From Bacteroidia bacterium (GTDB taxonomy: Bacteria; Bacteroidota; Bacteroidia; CAIKAF01): a stretch of DNA of 48,831 bases. The position numbers and the translations under genes were made by a program. This document shows positions 14,295 to 22,633 of the stretch, piece after piece. The stretch lies in assembly GCA_030427255.1 (NCBI GenBank), contig JAUHWY010000026.1:1-48831 (forward strand). The letters are read 5' to 3'. The notes beneath the pieces were generated by a model that had not been told where the DNA came from, made no database searches, and saw nothing but the letters and a program-made list of their open reading frames with translations. The stretch's first letter is position 1. Each line of letters starts with the position of its first letter.

Positions 14295-15731
14295 TTAGCG
14301 CCATCCGCCTCCCAGAGCTTTATAAAGTCCAATTTGGTAAAGAAGCTTTTCTTTTTGAATATCTATCAGCTCTATTTGGGCGTTCAATGCCTCCTCTTGG
14401 GTTAGCAAGACCTCCACATAATCGGCTTTGGCGTAATAGAACAAGTCGTTGGCCACCTCAATAGATTGTGTAAGCACAGCCACTTCGTTCAATTTTTTTG
14501 AATAACTGGCCTGAGCGTTTTCTATACCGGCCAGCTGGTTCAATACATCGGTACACGCCTGCAATAAGGTTTGTTCGTATTCGTAAAGGGCTTGGATTTG
14601 TTTGGCATTGGCTTGCTTCCATTGTGCCTGCAAGGCTTTCCGATTTACTAAGGGAGCCATTAAACCTCCGGCCGCATTAAAAACCAAGGACTTTGGGTCA
14701 AAAAGAAGGCTTGGGTTAAAGGCCTCAAACCCTAAACCAAAACGTAGGTCGAGCTTTGGGTAAAAAGCCGCTCTTGCCACTTTAATATCTAGTTGGGCCG
14801 CTTTAAGTTCTAGTTCTTTTTGACGGATATCCGGGCGATTTTGCAGCAATTCTGCAGGCACGCCGGGATGTAAGCTGTCGGCCAACAAGTTTAAAGCAAA
14901 TGCAGAGCTTCGAGCCACAGAGTCAGGAAAATTTCCCGTCAATACCCTCAGTTTGTTTTGTGCCTGCGTTCTTTTTTGAAGCAGAGCAAACTGTCGGTTT
15001 TGGGTGTTTAGCCATTGGGCCTCGAACCTGTTGACTGCCAATTGGTTTGCCTTGGCATAGCGCTTAAGTTCCCTTACTTTTTCAAGTGCAAGCCTTTGAA
15101 TAAGCAAGTTTTCGTTTAAAATCAATAGGGATTTGTCCAAAGCCAAAAGCTCTACATATTGAGCGGCGATTTCGGCCACCAATTGGGTTTCGAAGAGGTG
15201 TTGAGCCTCTAATTGGGCAGCGGCTCTAAACTTAGCTGCATCTCGGGCATTCCTTAGTTTTTTCCAAAGGTCAACTTCCCAAGAAGCAGTAGCTCCCAAG
15301 CTTAGGTTAGACATGGGTTCGGGAAAGGCTTTTCCCGGTTCAATGTTGAGGTTTTCTTCCACAGCACCTGCTCTTGTATAGCGCCCCGGCTTTTCTAATC
15401 CGCCTTCGGCACCAAGAGTTAGAAAGGGGAGGTATTCTCCTTTTTTTTCTAGAACCTCACTTTGTCTAATGATACTTTCTTGTTGTAGTATAAGCAGCTC
15501 TCTATTTTGGTGAAGACCGGAATCGATAAGAGCAACCAACAAGGAGTCCTGAAAAACTTTAGACCATTGGATTAGGCTACCGATGCTGTCTTTGGAGTTT
15601 TGGTCACCAAATTGCTTTGGTAGGTTCATCTTAGACGAAGCTGCGGGTATATTAGGGGTTTTGCAATTCCAAAGCATAGCAGCCATCAGGCTTCCCCATA
15701 GTGCCTTAAAAATCAGAGCATTAGTTTTCAT
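14295..15731 (-). CDS. RND efflux outer-membrane channel (TolC/OprM-NodT type)
   Basis: A 478-residue outer-membrane factor. Two repeated helical OEP domains are visible, with the TolC-family markers LQNRPDIRQKELELKAAQLD near residue 300 and ARAAFYPKLDLRFGLG near 325. The N-terminus has a hydrophobic signal with a cysteine in MLWNCK; the -1 asparagine makes the lipobox atypical. The start codon overlaps the stop codon of the RND pump gene by one base (15731), so translation is coupled. It is the last gene of the efflux operon. It forms the trimeric exit duct for the pump. Confidence 0.9.
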   Translation of the reverse strand: MKTNALIFKALWGSLMAAMLWNCKTPNIPAASSKMNLPKQFGDQNSKDSIGSLIQWSKVFQDSLLVALIDSGLHQNRELLILQQESIIRQSEVLEKKGEYLPFLTLGAEGGLEKPGRYTRAGAVEENLNIEPGKAFPEPMSNLSLGATASWEVDLWKKLRNARDAAKFRAAAQLEAQHLFETQLVAEIAAQYVELLALDKSLLILNENLLIQRLALEKVRELKRYAKANQLAVNRFEAQWLNTQNRQFALLQKRTQAQNKLRVLTGNFPDSVARSSAFALNLLADSLHPGVPAELLQNRPDIRQKELELKAAQLDIKVARAAFYPKLDLRFGLGFEAFNPSLLFDPKSLVFNAAGGLMAPLVNRKALQAQWKQANAKQIQALYEYEQTLLQACTDVLNQLAGIENAQASYSKKLNEVAVLTQSIEVANDLFYYAKADYVEVLLTQEEALNAQIELIDIQKEKLLYQIGLYKALGGGWR

Positions 15732-18700
15732 TATTTTTTACGTTTTGCTGCTTTGAGCAGGGTGTTGAGTTTGGAAATCTTTTTGAGTAGGGACGCTTTT
15801 TGAGCTTGTTGATTAAGGAATGCATCGGAAAGGGAAGCTTTGCTTTGGGTGGGTGTAAGTCCTTTTTCTTTAGAAAGCGAGGCAAAGAAAAAATAGAGGC
15901 CGGGTACAATAAACACTCCCATAAGTGTGCCTATGAGCATCCCTCCCATAGCGGAACTACCTATGGTTCTATTTCCAACGGCACCTGCGCCGTGAGCTAT
16001 GACAAGAGGGATTAGGCCGGCAATAAAGGCAAAAGAAGTCATAAGTATGGGCCTAAAGCGCATTTTAGCTCCCTGAATGGCAGCTACATGCACGGCAGTA
16101 CCTTTTTGACGTTCATGTACGGCAAACTCTACAATGAGCACTGCATTTTTTCCCAGCAAGCCAATGAGCATAATCATACCGATTTGGGCATACACATCGT
16201 TGGCAAGTCCCATGATTTTAAGCATTAGGAAGGAGCCGAAAATTCCCAAGGGCAAGGATAAAAGAACGGCCAGCGGTAAAATGAAACTTTCGTATTGTGC
16301 GGCCAAAACCAAATAAACAAACAGTAGGACAATCAAAAAGATATAGATTGCCTCATTGCCGCGCTTGGATTCGTCAAAGGAAAGGTCTTCCCAAGCAATA
16401 TCGTAGCCTTTAGGAAGGCTTTTCTCGGCCACTTCACGAATGGCTTGAATGGCATCTCCGGTGGTAAATCCGGGAGCCGGAAGTCCTCGAATGGCCGCCG
16501 AATTAAACAGGTTGTATCGGGTGATTTCATTTGGTCCTTGGCGTTCCTTTATTTTCATAAAGGAGGAATAGGGCACCATTTCCCCGGCCTCATTTTTAAC
16601 AAAAAGTGCGGTTAGGTCCGAAGGGTATCTTCGGTACTCAGGCGCCGCTTGGGTATAGACCTTAAAAAAGCGACCGAAGCGAATGAACCCTTGTTCGTAC
16701 GTACTTCCGATAAGGATGTTGAGGTTTTCCATAGCCTTGCCAATAGAAACCCCTTTTTGCATGGCCGCCTGATTGTCTATTTCAAGTTCAAATTGAGGGT
16801 AGTTTGCAGCGAAAAAGGTGAATATACCGGTGATTTCCGGGCGTTTTTTAAGATTTGAAATAAAGTCTTTGTTTATTTGGTCAAAGGCTTGATAATCGGT
16901 TTCTCCGGATTTTTCCAACAAACGCAAGGAGAACCCACCTGAAGAACCAAACCCGGGTACAGCAGGGGGTTCAAAAAACTCAACAACGGCTCCAATGGAT
17001 TGGGATTCATGCTCCAACAGTTCCATAATTTCATGAACAGAGAGGTCTCTTTCATCCCAAGGTTTGAGGTTGATTAAGCAGGTTCCGGCATTTGAGCCTC
17101 TTCCTTCGGTCATGATTTCGTAGCCGGCAAGGGAGGTTACTGATTCAACTCCGGGAACTTCTTCTGCAATTTTTTGAAGCTCTTGCGCTACTTGATTGGT
17201 TCGTTCAAGGGTAGAACCCGGTGGCGTTTGAATTATGGCATAAATGGTCCCTTGGTCTTCGCCCGGAACAAATCCGGAGGGGAGCAAATGGTTGGTGTAA
17301 ACCATACCGGCCACAAAAAGGCCTAAAATGCCAAAGGTTAGGAATCTTCGAGTAGTTATGCGATTAAGCACCAATACATAGTTGCCGGTGAGTCGTTCAA
17401 AGGACTTATTGAATGCGTTAATGAACCTGTCGAAAAGCGATTTTTTGGGTTTGCCATGGTGGTTCTTAAGCAAAACAGCACACAACACAGGGGTTAGGGT
17501 TAAGGCCACTAAGCCCGAGATAACAATGGAGCTGGCCATGGTTATGGCAAATTGGCGATAAAAGACCCCAACAGGACCACCTAAGAATGCAATTGGAACA
17601 AAGACCGAAGTCATTACCAAGGTAATGGCAATAATGGCAGAGCTGAGTTCGCCAATAGCCAATTGGGTTGCCTTATATGGAGTAAGATGCGGGTCTTCCT
17701 CCATTTTGGCATGTACGGCCTCCACAACCACAATAGCGTCGTCTACCACTACCCCAATGGCCAAAACCAAGGCAAATAAGGTGATTAAGTTTATGGATAG
17801 GCCAAAAGCACTTAGCACAAAAAAGGCTCCTACAAGAGAAACCGGTACTGCCAAAACGGGTATGAGTGTGGATCGCCAGTCGCCAAGAAAAACGAAAACA
17901 ACCAGAGCCACCAAAAAAAAGGCATCTCGAATGGTGTGCATTACCTGTTCAATAGAAGCATCCAAAAACTTAGAGACGTCGTAACTGTAGGTGTAGTGGA
18001 TGCCTTCAGGAAATTCGGACTCCAAGTCCTTTAGGGTTTGCTTCACCTTTTTAATGACCTCGCTGCCATTGCTGTTTGGAGTTTGTTTTAAAACAATGGA
18101 CGAGGATGGCTTGCCATCGAGGTTGGAGTAAATATCAAAAAATTGACTTCCAAGTTCTACTTCGGCAATGTCTTTGAGTTTAATAATTTGACCTTCTTCG
18201 TTGCTGCGTATTATAATATTTCGGTATTGTTCGGGTTCGTTATATCTGCCCGGATAAGAGAGTACGTATTCGAGCGACTGAGCCTGCTTTCCTGAGCTTT
18301 GTCCCAACCTGCCGGGCCTGGCAATAACGCTTTGTTCGTTCATGGCCTCCAATACTTCTTCGGCCGAAATCATGTAGGCCCTCATGCGGTCTGGTTTTAA
18401 CCAAATGCGCATGGCATAACGTCTAGACCCAAGAATATTTGCTTGAGCAACTCCGGGAATACGTTGTAGTTCAGGAACGATGCGGGTGTATGCATAGTTG
18501 TATAAGAACTTTTCGTCAAAGGAGCTGGCCTTTTCGCTAAACAGGTTTACGTAAAGCAACATGCTTGGTTGAACAGGAGTAATAATGACCCCTTCTTGTT
18601 GAACCAGCAAAGGAAGGTTGGGCATGACCTGGTCTACCCGTGTTTTTACGCGGACAACAGCTTCGTTAGGATCTGTTCCCGGCTCAAAAATTACGCGTAT

Positions 18701-18967
18701 GGTCCCTTCACCTGCACTAGTAGCATCGGAAGCAATGTACCGCATGTCCTGTACTCCATTAATAGAAGTTTCTAGAGGAATAATGGTGGACTTAATCAAT
18801 ACATCCGCACTTGCTCCGGGATATGCCACAAAGATATTTACGGTGGTAGGCGCAATCGAAGGAAATTGAGAAACCGGAAGTTGAATTATGGCTAATAGCC
18901 CAAGGAAAACAATGGTTATGGAAATAACAATCGCAAGCACGGGCCGTTTTAAGATATTCTTAAACAT
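15731..18967 (-). CDS. RND multidrug efflux pump, HAE1 (AcrB) family
   Basis: A 1078-residue inner-membrane transporter with 12 membrane segments and two large periplasmic loops. The proton-relay aspartates are present in AIGVVVDDAIVVVEAV near residue 403. Characteristic stretches include SQFPSIAPTTVNI near 32, FLGGPVGVFYRQFA near 463 and GLLGKNAVLIVEFA near 940. The length and motifs match drug/hydrophobe exporters and not the metal (CusA) branch, which has the methionine pairs. The C-terminus ends in a lysine-rich tail. It is the middle gene of the three-gene efflux operon, 27 bp after the adaptor gene. Confidence 0.94.
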   Translation of the reverse strand: MFKNILKRPVLAIVISITIVFLGLLAIIQLPVSQFPSIAPTTVNIFVAYPGASADVLIKSTIIPLETSINGVQDMRYIASDATSAGEGTIRVIFEPGTDPNEAVVRVKTRVDQVMPNLPLLVQQEGVIITPVQPSMLLYVNLFSEKASSFDEKFLYNYAYTRIVPELQRIPGVAQANILGSRRYAMRIWLKPDRMRAYMISAEEVLEAMNEQSVIARPGRLGQSSGKQAQSLEYVLSYPGRYNEPEQYRNIIIRSNEEGQIIKLKDIAEVELGSQFFDIYSNLDGKPSSSIVLKQTPNSNGSEVIKKVKQTLKDLESEFPEGIHYTYSYDVSKFLDASIEQVMHTIRDAFFLVALVVFVFLGDWRSTLIPVLAVPVSLVGAFFVLSAFGLSINLITLFALVLAIGVVVDDAIVVVEAVHAKMEEDPHLTPYKATQLAIGELSSAIIAITLVMTSVFVPIAFLGGPVGVFYRQFAITMASSIVISGLVALTLTPVLCAVLLKNHHGKPKKSLFDRFINAFNKSFERLTGNYVLVLNRITTRRFLTFGILGLFVAGMVYTNHLLPSGFVPGEDQGTIYAIIQTPPGSTLERTNQVAQELQKIAEEVPGVESVTSLAGYEIMTEGRGSNAGTCLINLKPWDERDLSVHEIMELLEHESQSIGAVVEFFEPPAVPGFGSSGGFSLRLLEKSGETDYQAFDQINKDFISNLKKRPEITGIFTFFAANYPQFELEIDNQAAMQKGVSIGKAMENLNILIGSTYEQGFIRFGRFFKVYTQAAPEYRRYPSDLTALFVKNEAGEMVPYSSFMKIKERQGPNEITRYNLFNSAAIRGLPAPGFTTGDAIQAIREVAEKSLPKGYDIAWEDLSFDESKRGNEAIYIFLIVLLFVYLVLAAQYESFILPLAVLLSLPLGIFGSFLMLKIMGLANDVYAQIGMIMLIGLLGKNAVLIVEFAVHERQKGTAVHVAAIQGAKMRFRPILMTSFAFIAGLIPLVIAHGAGAVGNRTIGSSAMGGMLIGTLMGVFIVPGLYFFFASLSKEKGLTPTQSKASLSDAFLNQQAQKASLLKKISKLNTLLKAAKRKK

Positions 18968-18994
18968 GACTTTGTAAGTTTTTGTAAATGCGTA

Positions 18995-20071
18995 CTATTC
19001 GGCGTGTAAGTCTAGGTGATGCAGCACGCTGTCCGGATTGACCTTTTCAAATAGAATGTTGTCCCCAGACTCAACCTTGCGCAGGCCTTCCAATAGAATG
19101 TTGGTGTTGGGCGAGAGTCCCTTTATGAGGTATACATGGTTTAGTTCTCCCAATATTTGAACCTCCTTCGGGCTTACTAAACCCTTGCTGTCAACCGCAT
19201 AAACAAACTTTTTCTCTAGAATTTCAAAGGTTGTTTTTTGTGGAATCATCAAAGCATTTGAATACACTTTTGGCCATAGAATGGTACCGGTTTGTCCGTG
19301 CCTTAAAATGCGTTCCGGATTTGGAAAAGTAGCTCTAAAGGGAATGTTTCCGGTAGTATTGTCAAAATCTGAGATAATGGTTTCAATGACACCTTCTTCG
19401 CTAAATTCGGAGCCATTTGCCAAGCGTAAATGCAAATGGTCCAATGAACCTTTTTCGCCAAGTGCATAGTTGAGGTATTCAGCCTCAGGAATATTAAAGT
19501 ATACCCACATTTTACTGTTGTCCGAAAGGGTGGTAAGCAGTTCTCCTTCGTCTAAAAGGCTGCCTAATCGAACGTCCTGAAACTTGCCTACAATTCCATC
19601 GAAGGGAGCTCTAATTTGGGTGAAGGACAAGTGGGTTTGGGCCAGGCTGAGCTCTGCTTTTGCTTTTTGCAGTCTAGCTTTGGTTAGGGCAACTTCGTTT
19701 TGAGACACCACGTCCTTTTGGGCAAGCGCTTGGGCATTTTCATATTCAATTTGAGCAAAGGCTACTTCTGCTTCTGCCTTTTGCACCTCATTTTGATAAA
19801 TGGTTGGCTGAATTTGAAAAAGAAGTTGCCCTTTTTTAACAAATTGCCCCTCATCCACTAAAATTTCTTGGAGATAGCCTTTTTCAAGGGCCCTGAGTTC
19901 AATGTGCTGAAAAGCATGTATTTGACAAACATATTCGTTAAAAAGGGTAGTGTCTTTTTGTATAGCTGAGGTTACTTTGAATTCAGCCGTTTGTTCGTGT
20001 TTTTTTTCATGGGGGCTGCAGCTACCTAGGAGAGCAACCATTCCAATGGCCAAGCCATATTTTTTGATCAT
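18995..20071 (-). CDS. RND periplasmic adaptor (membrane fusion protein), lipoprotein
   Basis: A 358-residue membrane fusion protein. A signal peptide ends at lipobox LGSC (cysteine near residue 18), so it is anchored by lipid. The lipoyl/barrel-sandwich half-motifs are LRALEKGYLQEILVDEGQFVKKGQLLFQI (about 58-86) and the return half IRAPFDGIVGKFQDVRLGSLL near 152, with an alpha-helical hairpin between. It couples the inner-membrane pump to the outer-membrane channel. It is the first gene of the efflux operon, and no regulator gene lies beside it. A 173-bp gap separates it from the small unknown gene upstream. Confidence 0.92.
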   Translation of the reverse strand: MIKKYGLAIGMVALLGSCSPHEKKHEQTAEFKVTSAIQKDTTLFNEYVCQIHAFQHIELRALEKGYLQEILVDEGQFVKKGQLLFQIQPTIYQNEVQKAEAEVAFAQIEYENAQALAQKDVVSQNEVALTKARLQKAKAELSLAQTHLSFTQIRAPFDGIVGKFQDVRLGSLLDEGELLTTLSDNSKMWVYFNIPEAEYLNYALGEKGSLDHLHLRLANGSEFSEEGVIETIISDFDNTTGNIPFRATFPNPERILRHGQTGTILWPKVYSNALMIPQKTTFEILEKKFVYAVDSKGLVSPKEVQILGELNHVYLIKGLSPNTNILLEGLRKVESGDNILFEKVNPDSVLHHLDLHAE

Positions 20072-20244
20072 AATAAAAGAGTTAAATCCATAAGGAATGC
20101 ACAGACATGAGATGCCTATTGGGAAACCATAAGGTCTATGGGGCAGAGAGGAGCCAAAGCAAGGCCGTAAAATGAATTAGAGCTACTGAGTGTAAACGCA
20201 GAAAAAAGCTCTAATCTCTAAATAGGGGTGCTAAGAGGGACTCC

Positions 20245-20652
20245 TTAGGATTCAAGAAAGTGGTATTTCCACTGCTTAAAAAGCAAAAAAAGCGGGGGGC
20301 TTTTCTTGTGCGTGAGCAGCCACTTTTTATGTGACTTTAGGGATTCTTGCTTTGGGTTAAAAGACTGGCAACACGTAGCCAAAAGGTGGGCTTGACTTGC
20401 TTCTTCAGAGTCCTCGGAGTCAAACTCGAGAGCTTCTTGGCCCTCAAAAGCCCAAGGATTTACTGTAAAGGAGCTATGATGCGTTGTTTTGGAACGTAGG
20501 TGCGTATCTTCACTCAAGCGTTTAGGGCTGTTCCCTACTACCCAAAAACTCAGGAATTGTAGGGTGAAGGAAAGCAAAACAAGCGACAAAAAGCTCCAAG
20601 AAGCCCTGTGCTTTAATTCTTTTTTCCGAGCCAAAAATGCATAGCGCATCAT
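20245..20652 (-). CDS. small single-pass membrane or exported protein of unknown function
   Basis: A protein of 135 residues if started at the ATG at 20652 (MMRYAFLARKK); the frame continues 12 codons further upstream. One hydrophobic segment (SFLSLVLLSFTLQFLSFWVV) follows a basic N-terminus. The rest is polar, with an acidic patch EFDSEDSEEASQ, a CC pair in LLATCCQSFNP, and a basic C-terminus. Similar small proteins sit upstream of RND operons in this phylum, but I recognise no family. The sequence CAAATGTA at 20657-20664 is a TAnnTTTG box on the minus strand very close to the start, which would mean a nearly leaderless transcript. Confidence 0.55.
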   Translation of the reverse strand: MMRYAFLARKKELKHRASWSFLSLVLLSFTLQFLSFWVVGNSPKRLSEDTHLRSKTTHHSSFTVNPWAFEGQEALEFDSEDSEEASQAHLLATCCQSFNPKQESLKSHKKWLLTHKKSPPLFLLFKQWKYHFLES

Positions 20653-20752
20653 TAAGCAAATGTAGTGTGCCGGTTTGTTACTTTGCACGAATGGACTCTA
20701 AAATTTTGTTAGAAACTGCTTTTTGAAGGAAATAAGACGTTTTTGACTTAAA

Positions 20753-21235
20753 CGAAACCATTGACCCGCTGCTGTTCCGGCGGCTATTTTGTCCCAATGC
20801 GGCACGCGCAACAGCATGGCTGTAACAGAAAAGCAAGCCATAAATCATCTGTGCGTGTGGATGCCTTTCTTGGGCCTAGGGCCGGATAGGTCCAAATTTC
20901 TAACCTGTGTTGCATCAAAGGTCTTTCATTGGAAGACGCGCCCCGGGGCGATTGGAAAGCCCGGAGTTTAGGGCCTTAGGGTAGCGAGACTGTTGATGCG
21001 AGTCTATTCTTGCGGCAACTTTGCGTTGCAGCCAAATTTTAAGGTCCTCATTTACAATTAGTAAACTCCGGCCTTTCAATTTGTCTGCGCCTTAATTTGC
21101 CTTGAAAACACCACGCATCAACGGTCTCGCAGCAAGAGCTGAGGAGGCCCCAGATCCATCTGGGGACCCCGGAAGCCTTGCTTCCCTTAGGCCCTAAGCG
21201 AGGACTTGGAGGGAGCACCGGATTAGGCGCCCAAA
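20753..21235 (+). repeat. 483-bp repeat, copy 2
   Basis: The second copy of the segment at 13677-14159, with the same length and orientation and differing at roughly a dozen positions. It contains hairpin element H3 (from 20929) with stem arms at 20968-20981 and 21184-21197 around a 143-bp element. It lies between the 3' end of murI and the small unknown gene. The two copies flank the RND operon as direct repeats about 7 kb apart, so recombination between them would delete the operon. Confidence 0.87.
20986..21128 (+). repeat. 143-bp inverted-repeat element, copy C
   Basis: Exactly 143 bp, from GAGACTGTTGATGCG to CGCATCAACGGTCTC, flanked by C and G. It sits in the loop of hairpin H3 inside the second 483-bp repeat. 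Confidence 0.85.
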
Positions 21236-21239
21236 TACC

Positions 21240-22034
21240 TTAAGTGCCCGGATGTATGTTGTGTTGCTTTACCTCCAGGTTTTCGCCAAACATAAGCTGG
21301 GCGGCTTGGGCAAAGGCCGGCGTCCACTCCGACACGAGGCACTCCATTTGGCTTTGTCCTTCGAGTGCCGGGAGGCGGTTTTGGAGTTCCAAGGCTAGGA
21401 TTTCGGCCGGATCCACGATTTGTGTGTGTTCGGGCAGCTGGGCACGGATTTCCTTTTTGAGTAAGGGATAGTGGGTGCAGGCAAGGACCAAGGCGTCGAC
21501 TTCTTGCAAGGCCGGCTGCTTGAGGTAATGGGCCACCATGGCGCTGCGCAGTTGCGGGTCCTCAATGCCTTCTTCGGCAAAGGGCGCCAGCAATGGGGTG
21601 GCCAGCGCTTTGACCTTAATTTGAGGAAACTGATTTTGAAGCAATTGGGTGTAAATGCCGGAGCGGATGGTGGCTCGTGTGCCAATAACGCCAATGGTTC
21701 CCTTGGGCCAGGTGTTTCCTAGATGTTGAACCACAGGTCGGATTACGTCAAGGGTTGGTTTCTCCGGGTCGATGGCACGCACTGCATCGTAGGCATAGGC
21801 ACTGGCGGAGTTGCAGGCAATGAGCAGCAAGTCGGCGCCGCGGCTGAGCAGGTAGCGTCCAATGGTGCGGCTATAGGTTTGCAGGGTTTCGGGTCCTTTA
21901 TCGCCGTAGGGCAAATGCAGGGTGTCGCCGTAATAAAGCATGTTTATTTGGGGCAGACGCTGACGAATGGCATGCGCTACGGTGAGTCCGCCCACGCCGG
22001 AGTCGAACATGCCCAAACGAATGGGCTTATTCAT
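21240..22034 (-). CDS. murI: glutamate racemase
   Basis: A 264-residue enzyme that converts L- to D-glutamate for peptidoglycan. Visible are GMFDSGVGGLTV at residues 8-19 (catalytic aspartate and substrate loop), YYGDTLHLPYGDKGPE near 36, the first catalytic cysteine in LLLIACNSASA near 73, and the second in ALVLACTHYPLL near 186. I start at the ATG at 22034. The longer frame to 22283 runs inside ompH and has low-complexity sequence. The start overlaps the end of ompH by eight bases (ATGAATAA), so the two are translationally coupled at the end of the envelope operon. Confidence 0.94.
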   Translation of the reverse strand: MNKPIRLGMFDSGVGGLTVAHAIRQRLPQINMLYYGDTLHLPYGDKGPETLQTYSRTIGRYLLSRGADLLLIACNSASAYAYDAVRAIDPEKPTLDVIRPVVQHLGNTWPKGTIGVIGTRATIRSGIYTQLLQNQFPQIKVKALATPLLAPFAEEGIEDPQLRSAMVAHYLKQPALQEVDALVLACTHYPLLKKEIRAQLPEHTQIVDPAEILALELQNRLPALEGQSQMECLVSEWTPAFAQAAQLMFGENLEVKQHNIHPGT

Positions 22035-22590
22035 CGGAATCTTCCTCGGGCAACTCTTCTTCTTCGTCGGAAAGCGTTCCGGGCTCATAACCCATTTCGC
22101 GGATGACATCGTCGGAGATGTCGTAGCGGTCGTTGGAGTATATGACGGTGGTGGTACCGGCTTTGTCAAAGACCATGGCGTAGCCTTTGTTGTCCGAGAT
22201 TTCTTTAATGGCGCTGTATACCTTGTCTTGAATGGGGCGAATGAGTTCTTCTTGCTTGGTAAAGAGGTCGCCGTCTTTTCCAAAGCGCTTTTTTTGCAAC
22301 TCTTTTACTTCTTTTTCCTTTTGAATGATTTCGTTTTCGCGTTGGATGCGCATTTCCTCGCTGAGCAGGATTTTTTCGACCTGATAGTCGCGGTACATTT
22401 TATCGACTTCGGCGAGTTTGGCTTCGATTTCTTCTTGCCACTTTACGGAGAGCTCGTCCAGCTGTTTGCGGGCAGAGGCGTATTCAGGCAAGTTGGCCAA
22501 GACATAATCGGTGTCGACGTAAGCAAAGCGCTGCGCTTGCGCAAATTGGCTAAAAGAAAAGAGGACAAGAAGCAACGATAAAAAGCGCAT
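22027..22590 (-). CDS. ompH: OmpH/Skp family periplasmic chaperone
   Basis: A 187-residue protein with a signal peptide (MRFLSLLLVLFSF...AQAQ) and a long alpha-helical coiled-coil body typical of Skp (residues about 45-125, rich in K, E and Q). The C-terminal tail is strongly acidic (EEEELPEEDSDE). Skp escorts unfolded outer-membrane proteins across the periplasm to BamA, whose gene is directly upstream. Many Bacteroidota have two ompH genes in tandem here; this window has one. I start at the ATG at 22590 because the signal peptide begins there. Confidence 0.9.
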   Translation of the reverse strand: MRFLSLLLVLFSFSQFAQAQRFAYVDTDYVLANLPEYASARKQLDELSVKWQEEIEAKLAEVDKMYRDYQVEKILLSEEMRIQRENEIIQKEKEVKELQKKRFGKDGDLFTKQEELIRPIQDKVYSAIKEISDNKGYAMVFDKAGTTTVIYSNDRYDISDDVIREMGYEPGTLSDEEEELPEEDSDE

Positions 22591-22633
22591 GGGCTTAAGT
22601 TTTATCTGATTTTGTACAAAAATAAGGCCAGAA

